Origin: Glandiceps talaboti
Lineage: Eukaryota; Hemichordata; Enteropneusta; Spengelidae
Direction of reading: 5' to 3'
Assembly (NCBI RefSeq): GCF_964340395.1
Contig: NC_135553.1
Location: 3,097,501-3,132,500, forward strand
DNA: 35,000 bases
Shown here piece after piece: positions 24,766 through 35,000 of this stretch. Within the stretch, counting starts at the first letter, position 1, and every line of letters starts with the position of its first letter. The notes beneath the pieces were generated by a model that was not told the origin of the DNA, did no database searches, and worked only from the letters and a program-made list of their open reading frames with translations. The translations under genes and the position numbers were made by a program.

Positions 24766-25584
24766 GAGTGGTGTGTGGAAATTTTTTTCTAGAAATAATA
24801 ATGAAATATAATTGTAAAGTGATACCAAATTCGTAGCATCAGTTTGAGTTTACCAAGTAGATAGTCACTGCATTCGAGTTCTATTGCCGTATTAAGTAGG
24901 TTCACTTTCTGCAGATCACTCGGTACCCTGTTTAACCCCAAAGTAGTCGATTACTTCTTCGATCACCATTTGAGATCGACGATGGTCTCCATCTTTTATC
25001 TCAAGGATTAATTTGATAATTAGCAAGAGCGAAAAGGTATTAAATTAAATTCTAAAAATAAACGTGTCTTTGAAGCTCCGCACACATTTTCATTAAATAC
25101 ACGGCATGCATATTTTAATCATTTTGATATGTAAGTGCCGTTTAATTTTCCTAATTACATTGCTATTTCAATATACTGGACTCATTGTTTTTTAATAATA
25201 TTGATAGGTATATTGATTGAATAGGAGAGGTGAAAATGAGCGACAGTAATCAGCAATGAATATACATGATGGATGTATCTATGTATGGTAAGTACAATAG
25301 AACCAGCAACAGTTATGAGAAATGGGATTTCCATAAATTGACCCATTTGTTAATTTTATGAAATGTGCTTATCAAAGTATATTATTAGTCTAACCCTGTT
25401 TGCAAATCATTTCAGCCAAGCAAAAGTAAATGTGAAGCCTTTCCCTGCCTTTTTCCAACCTCTCCCTTCCTCCTCCCCTCCCCCTTCCTCCCTCCCCCAT
25501 CCCTCTTCTCTGTTTCTCCCTGTCTCTCACTGTCTCTAGATCTCTGTCTTTCTGTCTGTCTCTCTGTTTGTCCGTCTCTCTGTC

Positions 25585-26885
<1,301 letters not shown>

Positions 26886-27335
26886 TCAAACGACCGATTT
26901 ATTCTTATCTTGCAGTTTAACATTTGTTTTCGTTTGTGACTTGTGAAACAGGTGTGTGTTCACCAGTCCAAGTCTCATGGTCAAGCCGCCATCTTCAAAA
27001 TCTTTCGCTCTTTGCCGCAAACTGGCGATACTCCAATTTCTTCTATCTTCAGTGGATCCTTCGAAAAGTCTCCCGTCTGTTGGACACAGGGGCAAACTTG
27101 ATATCATTGGCGGTAGCGTTGGCGGTACGACATTCAAAAATGGCGCTGAAACACTAGCGCATTTTTGCAGGCTTGAACGTTCAGCTTCTCGCTCTTGATT
27201 GGTTTGTCGATCTCCGGAAGTGACGTTGAGAACATTTTTTTCTGTGCTTGTTGGTCCATTGGTTTTATTCTCGTTCGGATTTTGATTGTATTTTGCCTGC
27301 TTTCTCCATTTAGCACGCCTGTTTTGAAACCAAAC
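26886..27335 (-). CDS. PRD-class homeobox protein, terminal exon (partial gene)
   Basis: The last coding exon of a second homeobox gene: 149 codons plus TGA. After the strong acceptor TTTCTTTCCTCCAG it begins VWFQNRRAKWRKQA, homeodomain residues 47-60 with Q50 and an intact recognition-helix core. A polar linker (KYNQNPNENKTNG) and a Pro/Leu-rich stretch (VVPPTLPPMISSLPLCP, exon residues 70-86) follow. The OAR-type motif WSIASLRQRAKDFE is at exon residues 101-114, and a basic 35-residue tail ends the protein. The phase-0 intron at homeodomain 46/47 matches the neighbouring UNCX gene. The UNCX tail (GPGRPAHNAHP) is absent, so it is not a simple recent UNCX copy. The residues after the homeodomain (QAKYNQNP) match no family I can name. 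The exon with homeodomain residues 1-46 was not found up to 35000, so the upstream intron should exceed 7.6 kb. PRD-like/OAR class is firm; the family is unassigned. Confidence 0.88.
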   Translation of the reverse strand, partial: VWFQNRRAKWRKQAKYNQNPNENKTNGPTSTEKNVLNVTSGDRQTNQEREAERSSLQKCASVSAPFLNVVPPTLPPMISSLPLCPTDGRLFEGSTEDRRNWSIASLRQRAKDFEDGGLTMRLGLVNTHLFHKSQTKTNVKLQDKNKSVV

Positions 27336-30300
27336 CTGGAGGAAAGAAAGTGTTGCAAACACATGGTAAAGTCACGGTCTGGCCATGAATGTATGATGTT
27401 CAATATATATATATATTCTCCCCTTATACCTCCACGGTTTGGATTCGAATCCGTTCCAATGAAGACATTCTGTCCGTATATTTGTAACTTCAAAGTACTA
27501 ACAGTTTTTACTTAAGACGTAAAAAAAATTGCGTGGTTCCGATTACATTCAATTTTAAAATAGGTGGGGTAGGTAGATTTTTTATTTTATTTTATTATAT
27601 AATTTTTTTTCCATGTGTGAATGTCTAGTTCAGGTTTTCCATTGTTTTCCAAATGGTCTCTGTGTTGTTTATTTCTTCCTGTCAGGTGTACAGCCATTAT
27701 AGATTGGAAGAATAGTTTTATATTGTCTTTTTAAGTTGCTGTCAGTTTCCGCACCCAATATTTCTTGCGAGACTTCACGATTTTCGCGATTTTGTTATTA
27801 TTTTTCTCGAATACGTAAAAAAAAGTTTAGGGTCGGCGTGAAAAACTAGTTGGGGTCGGGTAACCGGAACTAAACAACTTTTTTTAATTTGGCTTAATCG
27901 CCGAATAATTTTAGTCAGGGGAGTTTTATCTATTCACTTTAATTTCTGTCCGTTTGTTTGTTAGTTTGTTTGTTTGTTTGCCTGATTGCTTGTTTGTCTG
28001 ATTGCTTGTTTGTATGCATTAATTCGTTATTGTTCAATGTAGTGACTATCCACAGTGAGCTATGTATAGAAGAGATTGTCACTGGTCACGTTAACATATT
28101 TGAGAGTTTAGCCCATTTGGGTCTAACACTCAATTCACTTTTGAGGTGGAAAGGGACCGATAGCAATTTCATTACAGTATTAGCCTTTCTGAAATGTTGG
28201 CTATGTTGGTATGTGTTCACATTTTTTGGACATTTTTTTAACATTCCATTCGAACTGTAAAGTAATGTATTCGTCATCGCACTAAGTATGGTCTTCGTTT
28301 ATCTTAACTATTGGTTAGTTTCGTATCGTATATCTCTCGAATTGTTTACATGTGGTTAACTTGAGTGTTTGACGTCGGTGAAGCGTTTAGAATACAAATT
28401 TCTTCCAACAAGGAAATGTAATAAAACATGCAGTTCACAAATTTTGGATTATATGTTTTGAATTATTCGTTGCTAAATTTGTCCTCAATAATAGTCGATT
28501 ACGTAAAGTTAGCAGTGAATGATCAATACATAATAAATAGCACGAGGGATAAATGCATCGTTTCCATGACATTCCATATCTATTCAAAAGAACGACTAAG
28601 TTTGAAACTATTCGGGTAGCTTTCTTTGCATTTATTATATGGGGGAGCGGGTGGGGTGGCTTCTTACGTTTCCCACTAACTTTAGCACACTTTGCAAAAT
28701 ACAGATACAGTACAGAACTTTAGTGTACCTAATATCTCAAATTAAACAAATACGATATCAACTTATTTATTTCATCATGAACTTTACTTTACAACTACAA
28801 GGTGATCATCACATAGGTGAAGAGCTGTGACGTTTGATACATATTGTAGTCATTTCATCTTGTTCTATCTGATTTAGTCTCAGGCTAATTATTTCACGGG
28901 CTGGACATGTGTGATCTTAAAGTGATCGAATTCTACAATTGCCAATAAACAAAATTAGTACAAGTACATCTATTATGTGACTGGATATTTGTTATTCTGG
29001 TTTTTTAAGGCCCGTTATTAATCATAGGTTCTCGCATTAGGCGAAGAAAAATGTTACCGATAACATGGCCTCAGAAAATAGGGAAACTAGGTCGGGATTT
29101 TATTTTATTTTAGCTTCTTAAGTGTTTTATATTTGAAAAATATTGCTTCGACCCGAAAACAAAAAAAAAATGTTGGTCAGAATACCCTTTCTGTGACAGT
29201 TTGATGGAATATGTACAGACATTACTGGGGAAAGAAAACAGACGTGGATGAATGTCAAGAAGACAAAGAATTTCTTATCTTTTTGCTTAAATGTGTTTTT
29301 TTTTAAATGTTAAGGATCGGTGGCTTAAACTTGGGTTGGTCTGGTTATCGGAAATAATCATTTTTTATTTGTCCTCAGGGTTATCTTATAATTGTAGCCA
29401 TGAGAATTATATAGGATATTTCTTTGTTTCTTTAACTTTTTGTATAACTCTGTCAGCCAACTGTTTACACCAAAATTTTAATCCTAGCCCGAACTGGGTG
29501 TTTAACTTAAAAGCCCGGCAATCTGAGCTTATAACTATCAAATGTATTGAAGGTGAACTGGTGAATTAATATCATTAACTATTAAACAGGTATTTTTATG
29601 TCTTTGGTGGTAAATGTTTTCATTTCAAAATATTCCTACATTATTGCAACTATTCAAACGTAGTGAATAGAGTCTAGCAACGGATATAGTTAGCAGCAAG
29701 AATAGGAATACATAAAGTACATAATGTTTTGGTAACTAAAAAAGAGTGAAGGTCATATGCTGTGTCACAAACACTTTACGTTCATGTTGAACCACTTCTG
29801 TAACGCTATCTCGTTTATGATTTTGTTTCTAAATAAATTTTACTGTATGTTTTATGTTTTTGTGCAATTTGTTTATTTTATAAAATGATGTCTTCAACAG
29901 CTACAACCCGTGAAAAAACTCAGGTGCCTTTACTGGTTGCAAGCAGGAATGAGACAAGGTTCATGCAAAGACATACAATGCAATTAGTGTCGGTAATTTA
30001 GCTAAGCATAAACACCACAGAAGCACAAGGCTCTAGTTCCTGACACCTTATAACATTGAGTACGACTGTTGCTCACAGTGTTACATTATAACTTCTACAG
30101 ATGTAAACAAACTCATAAGAGCATTGCCTCAACCATTTCGTGTAAGGTCTATGCCTGAACCTACACCAAATGCACCCCTGATGTCTTTCAGTTGTATCGT
30201 TGTAGTTATCTACTTTTGTATTAGCAAACGCATCGGTGTTTTTTCGTGGGTTGTAATAGAAACCATTTGTTAACGATTAGGAATTAGGAAAGTGAAGGAA

Positions 30301-30880
30301 AAACTGGTATGGGGATTGCTTATCTAACATGGGTTGGATAATGATGAGACTTGCCAAGGCCCTGCTAATGCTACGATCATATACGATTTATTAATTGAAT
30401 GACATCGTCATGGCCATGTCTTCTAGCACTTTTCACTTTTTGAAACATGACCAACTCTGTAATCGAATTATCAATGGACATGCAGATAAGTTAATGTGTT
30501 GATTTTCCAAGTCAAACCAGATATAGCGATGACTGTAGGTCGGCAGGTGTTGGCTATGATTGCTGTTTACATTGCATTATCTCTCCTTTCTTCTGGCTTA
30601 TAAAGTCAATAGTCTTTTGGAGAGCATGCGTTATCCAATACCGATCAAACATAATTAAATATTCAAATCCACAAATACAGCAGAAATCTAGGTAGATCGG
30701 GTTGATTGTATCCCTACGGTCAAATTGCAAAGACCTCTTGACAATAAATACATTAATTCATCACAATATCCTACAACATTTGAGAACAATTCGAATAATT
30801 ATTTTCTAGTCTCAGATTAGAGTTAATCGCGTAGGGTCTGCTACCATGTCGCTTTGTCAAATGGGATTCAGGGTTGTATG
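27336..30880 (-). other. Presumed intron of the second homeobox gene, proximal part
   Basis: AT-rich, with no homeobox exon found on the minus strand. It contains a possible interspersed element (27562-27877), a TTTG-rich run (27952-28016) and a short stretch (29094-29122) that resembles the left end of that element. Open frames lack coding features. Confidence 0.5.
27562..27877. repeat. Possible interspersed repeat, unclassified
   Basis: This stretch of about 315 bp starts with GGTGGGGTAGGTAGA and a TTTTATTTTATTTTATT run. It ends with GTTTAGGGTCGGCGTG, then TTGGGGTCGGGTAACCGGAA. Its composition differs from the flanks. A similar start, GGTCGGGATTTTATTTTATT, occurs at 29100-29119, suggesting a dispersed family. 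No terminal inverted repeats, coding capacity or clear target duplication were seen, and two copies in one window are weak evidence. Confidence 0.35.
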
Positions 30881-30882
30881 AT

Positions 30883-32280
30883 AGAGTCTGGCGGCAAATG
30901 AGACATGAGTCTGACGGCGAGTGAGAGTAGAGTCTGACAGGATGTGTGAGCTGAGTCTGACAGGATGTGTGAGCTGAGTCTGAGGGGATGTGTGGGCTGA
31001 GTCTGAGGGGATGTGTGGGCTGAGTCTGAGGGGATGTGAGCGTTTATTCTGACGGGGAGTGAGAATTCAAGGGAATCTGAAGGGATGTGAGAGTTGAGTT
31101 TGACGGGATGTGAGAGCTGAGTTTGATGGGGGAGTGACAGTTGAGTCTGATGGGAGTGACAGTTGAATCTGACGGGATGTGAAAGTTGAGTCTGACCGGT
31201 GTAGCAGTTGAGTCTGACGGGGAAAGATAATTGAGTCTGACGGTATGGGAGAGTTGAGTCCGACGGGGAGTGAGTTGAATCTGACGGGGATTCAACGTGA
31301 ACTCTGACGTGAGAGTTGAATCTGATGGGAATGACAATTGAGTCTGACGGGGAGTGATAATTGAGTCTGACGGGATGGGAGAGTTGAATCTGACGAGGAG
31401 TGAGAGTTGAATCTGACGGGATATGAGAGTTGATCATGAGTCACATGGGGAGTGAGAGTTGAGTTCGACGGGGAGTGAGAGTTGAGTCTAGCGTGAGTTG
31501 AATCTGACGGGCTGTGAATGTTGAGTCTGAGGGGATGTGTGGGCTGAGTCTGAGGGGATGTGTGGGCTGAGTCTGAGGGGATGTGAGCGTTTATTCTGAC
31601 GGGGAGTGAGAATTCAAGGGAATCTGAAGGGATGTGAGAGTTGAGTTTGACGGGATGTGAGAGCTGAGTTTGATGGGGGAGTGACAGTTGAGTCTGATGG
31701 GAGTGACAGTTGAATCTGACGGGATGTGAAAGTTGAGTCTGACCGGTGTAGCAGTTGAGTCTGACGGGGAAAGATAATTGAGTCTGACGGTATGGGAGAG
31801 TTGAGTCCGACGGGGAGTGAGTTGAATCTGACGGGGATTCAACGTGAACTCTGACGTGAGAGTTGAATCTGATGGGAATGACAATTGAGTCTGACGGGGA
31901 GTGATAATTGAGTCTGACGGGATGGGAGAGTTGAATCTGACGAGGAGTGAGAGTTGAATCTGACGGGATATGAGAGTTGATCATGAGTCACATGGGGAGT
32001 GAGAGTTGAGTTCGACGGGGAGTGAGAGTTGAGTCTAGCGTGAGTTGAATCTGACGGGCTGTGAATGTTGAGTCTGACTAGTACTGGATGCATGATAATT
32101 GAATCTGATGACGGAGAGTGAGTTGAATCTGACAGAGAATAAATTGAATCTGACGGGGAGTGAGTTGAATCTGAGAGGGTGTGAGAGCTGAGTCTGGCGG
32201 AGAATAAGAGGTGAATCTGACGAGGAGTGAGAGTTGAATCTAATGGATGTGAGCTGAGTCTGACGGAGAATGAGAGTTGG
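30883..32280. repeat. Minisatellite of ~20-23 bp GAGTCTGACGGGRWGTGAGAGTT-like units
   Basis: About 1.4 kb of degenerate tandem units built on TTGAGTCTGACGGGGAGTGA. Unit length and sequence vary. Block 30975-31521 is duplicated in tandem at 31522-32068 (547 bp period), with no difference found in the segments compared. The long minus-strand frames reading SDSTLTPRQTQLS-type repeats (up to 230 residues) are translations of the array. They show repeat-unit periodicity and no known domain, so they are not called genes. Confidence 0.95.
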
Positions 32281-32777
32281 ATATACGGAGAAAACTTAAT
32301 GATTTGAATACCGATTAATATTGTTAATATGCTGAATGGTGATGCATAGAATTGTATGTCTGTTTGTTACTTGATAGTTTTGACGGTTTGGCTTCGTTTA
32401 TGTTTATTTGTATCAGGTTTCTCCAGTTGATTAAGCATGGCTTTCAATATATTTAATTTATTTGACCGACCTGTATTCAATTTTGACCGAGTCAAGCGGT
32501 ACCGTACGTTTTCAACGGCATTTCAAATATATGGATGGATGCAGTCATTATTGATTTAGATGAAAAAATATGAATATCGTCAACAACTTGTAATAGTTTT
32601 AACTGGTGATTTCAAGGGAAATCGATCGGAAATAAAAAGATGTGAACCGCTTTAACGGAGTTGGATGAAATAAGCTATGGAATTGTTCAGTAAATAACAA
32701 ATAAACAGATGGATGGACGGACGAACGAATGGAAAGACAGAAAGATGAAAGGACAGGTGGGTGGGCGGGCGGGGGTG

Positions 32778-32778
<1 letters not shown>
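32281..32778. other. AT-rich spacer
   Basis: No gene or element recognised; degenerate GGAC/GAAAGACAG purine-rich sequence leads into the next microsatellite. Confidence 0.6.
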
Positions 32779-32827
<49 letters not shown>

Positions 32828-32875
32828 CAGACACAGACACAGACACAGACACGGACATGGACACGGACACGGACA
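32779..32875. repeat. (GACA)n / (GACACA)n microsatellite
   Basis: A GACA tetramer array (32779-32825) changes to GACACA and GGACAC hexamers to 32875. The frames reading CLSV or QTDR strings are artefacts. Confidence 0.97.
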
Positions 32876-34392
32876 GAAATAGAGAGAGAGAGCCATAGAG
32901 CGCCATTGATGAATTGAGATGGAAGGAGAGTCTGAAAGAAAGCCAAAACTCGCGAGGAAAGGCTGGGCATGCTCACGAGATGTATATTCAATCATCAAGT
33001 TATCTTCAAAAACGACGAACAGAGAGTAGATAGGCGTACTGTATGTACGTCACCAGTAACCATTTGACGCCCCAAGTGAAATATCAAAAAACCATGCAAT
33101 CAGCCAAAATTTAGCAAACAGAGCATGTACGGTTCAATGTGTTTTGAAGTCTTCAAGAAACATGTGACATTAATATATTTATTTATCTGCTAAACTGATC
33201 CACTAATTAAAATGTCCTTGGACAATAAATACTCATGATTAGATATGAGATTAAAAAAGGATCATACAAAAACAATTTTTGTGATGAGTTATTTGATCAC
33301 TGGTAGGTTTGAAGGTTTGTAAAGTATAGCTTGTTTATTGACCAAGGCTGTTTCTGGCAATACGAGTTGTATAATTACACTATCATTAGTGGACTTCTAT
33401 TTGGTAACACTTTATCATTGGGATGATACAGCAGTCTAATTTAGATCGCAGAGGGCACACTGAACGGTTTCACACTGCAATTGAGTGAGTGCAAGATATT
33501 TGACCACCTGCTCTGTTCCCTGTCCCTCGTGGCGCTGTCTCCCGGAGACGCGTTTGTTCAGGAGTCGCCATCTTAGGCGTGTCCATTGTGTCGAGGAAAT
33601 TCAAACAACGCGACACCTTCCTCTAGAGAAATCATTTTATCGCTTGAGTGGCACTTAAAATAACTGTTTTGACCAAAACTGCTATCTAGATGTTTTTGTG
33701 GTGAGCACTGCGTATTTGTACACCTGATATTCGTAGTATGATTATAGATAGAATTCGAGTTGCTTTACACATTTCACACCATTTGACAAGTTTCTTATTG
33801 ATTTGGAAAATTGTCCATGTATAAACTAAAACTTTTATTCATTGCTTCCATTATTCCATTGAGATGTCCACTTTAATTTCGTCAGAATAGTCATATTGCA
33901 ATCAAGATATCACAAAGTTAAACATATGTCATACTCTCACAGCGTGATAGTGTTTTGATGTAGGATGATGTCGGTAACTATGTAGAGCGCCCCCTAGCGA
34001 TGTACTAGGTTAACGTCTTCCAAAAGGAATCAAGAGATACTATATTCATAGGAAATATCTAGGCTAAAATGACAAAATCAGAGTCTGTGCTTATGATGAT
34101 AATATGATCTCTGAAGTGTAAAATATTTCACAAAATGTGATCAAACGTATACGTATGTGTAGGAATGGGACGATATCATGAACAGACTACGATATAACAT
34201 TCGTGTTTCAAGTGTTTACATAGTATTTTTGTCTCGATTCATCTGTGTGATATGCTAGAATGAAGATTGAGATGGGAGCAGTAGTCGCATTGGTGCGTGA
34301 CTGCTGAAGCTGCTGTTGGTTCATGTAGTTGCATGTGGTAGTAGCCAAGGAGGTACTGTATGGTGGTAATAATGTGATGGAGTCAGCAACGA
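32876..34392. other. Presumed intronic/upstream spacer
   Basis: No homeobox exon or other gene recognised. The stretch 33520-33590 is locally richer in CpG and contains TCGCCATCTT, a YY1-like motif; this could mark an alternative promoter, but the support is weak. Confidence 0.5.
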
Positions 34393-34531
34393 CGGTGGTG
34401 GTGGTGGTGATCATAGTACCGTGACGTGTTGAAGGCGGTGATGATGTTGTTGATAATGGTGCACGTGGTGGTGGTGGTGGTGGCGGTGGTGGTGGTGGTG
34501 GTGGTGGTGGTGGTGGTGGTGGTGGTGGTGG
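34393..34531. repeat. (GGT)n trinucleotide repeat region
   Basis: A short GGT run (34393-34409) and a longer one (34464-34531) lie in a wider TGG/TGA-rich zone to about 34620. The poly-Pro, poly-His, poly-Thr and poly-Val frames across it are repeat translations. Confidence 0.95.
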
Positions 34532-34656
34532 CAGCAACTGTTGCTGTGGTGATGGTTAGCAATAGTGGTGGCAATGGTGTCGTGGTGGCAGATGTTAGTG
34601 GTGATGATGATAAATGGTAGAGACAACGATGTGGCGACTGTGAAAGGGATAATTAA

Positions 34657-34985
34657 AGGGGTACAAGCTGAGTTTTTTTGGATGAAATGTTTTCTGCACA
34701 TTTAAAGTACTCACAGTACTATAATACTGAAGCATACTTAACCGTCACTTGCAATTGACTGAACACAAACCTGGTATTAAGATATAACTTATAAACGAAC
34801 TGATGACGTCGTTTATTATAGGTACCAAAATATCGAGGACATTATGTAATCAACTGTTCTAACAAATGTCAGAAGACAATTGTATGTCATATTTCATAGA
34901 CATTAATATTATACATCAATGGTTTCATCGGCGTTTCATATAAATACTTTCGAGTAAAAAGCTTTTAAACTCAGCTTGTGCCACT
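34657..34985. mobile_element. 329-bp MITE with TTAA target duplications (piggyBac-like)
   Basis: The left end AGGGGTACAAGCTGAGTTT (from 34657) and the inverted right end AGTGGCACAAGCTGAGTTT (from 34985 reading back) match at 17 of 19 positions. Each end is directly flanked by TTAA (34653-34656 and 34986-34989), the target duplication typical of the piggyBac superfamily. The interior is AT-rich and encodes nothing. The copy appears intact and complete, just inside the window edge. TTAA duplication is shared by a few other element types, so the superfamily is inferred. Confidence 0.75.
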
Positions 34986-35000
34986 TTAACGATAACTGTT

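Larger units (their letters stand above)
20626..25540. other. Intergenic region between the two homeobox genes; candidate regulatory DNA
   Basis: No recognisable gene. It is mostly complex, non-repetitive sequence, unlike the microsatellite zones. It holds a short open frame at 21520-21594, a complex stretch at 22780-23220, a DR1-type nuclear-receptor motif at 23541-23553 and a TAATTA cluster at 24690-24765. All are candidates only. Confidence 0.5.

Noticed and set aside
26924-27515. Plus-strand frames opposite the second homeobox exon
   Set aside because: Shadow frames; the minus-strand frame carries homeodomain and OAR motifs with a good splice acceptor.
30868-31984. Long minus-strand open frames (up to 230 residues) with SDSTLTPRQTQLS-like repeats
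   Set aside because: They are direct translations of the GAGTCTGACGGG minisatellite, show only repeat periodicity and no known domain or splice context.
34208-34701. Poly-Pro, poly-His, poly-Thr and poly-Val frames
   Set aside because: Translations of the GGT/TGA-rich region, with no other coding evidence.

Overview
This is a eukaryotic, AT-rich and intron-bearing window. It carries parts of two PRD-class homeobox genes, both on the minus strand, in a large amount of non-coding DNA full of simple-sequence repeats. The best-supported gene is the Unc-4/UNCX homeobox gene. Its three coding exons (10929-10662, 8763-8582, 1680-799) join in frame with consensus splice sites into a 443-residue protein. 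That protein has an N-terminal FSIDGIL octapeptide, a Q50 homeodomain with the UNCX-diagnostic tail, a second FSIDEIL octapeptide and a C-terminal OAR motif. About 16 kb upstream, at 27335-26886, lies the terminal exon of a second Q50 PRD-class gene. It holds homeodomain residues 47-60, a linker and an OAR motif; its upstream exons are not in the window. The organism is most likely a marine invertebrate bilaterian, perhaps a lophotrochozoan. This is inferred from the protein sequence and the microsatellite-rich landscape; the exact clade cannot be fixed.

Layout: 1-798 is the 3' flank of the UNCX gene, and 799-10929 is its coding span with introns of about 6.9 and 1.9 kb. From 10930 to 26885 is an intergenic region with candidate homeodomain, nuclear-receptor and SOX-type sites, interrupted by compound microsatellites and a ~0.4 kb foldback/MITE-like element (17348-17754). 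From 26886 to 27335 is the second homeobox terminal exon. From 27336 to 35000 is presumably the intron of that gene: it contains a possible interspersed element (27562-27877), a 1.4 kb minisatellite with an exact-looking 547-bp tandem duplication (30975-32068), more microsatellites, and a 329-bp MITE with TTAA target duplications (34657-34985) at the right edge.

The two homeobox genes lie in the same orientation and share the same intron position (homeodomain 46/47, phase 0). This is consistent with a PRD-class pair, either an old tandem duplication or chance neighbours. Both encode Q50 homeodomains, and the intergenic region contains one perfect P3 palindrome (TAATTGAATTA), the site such homeodomains bind as dimers, so auto- or cross-regulation is a testable idea. 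No prokaryotic features, rRNA, tRNA genes or CRISPR arrays were found. Most long open frames here are translations of microsatellites and are not genes.
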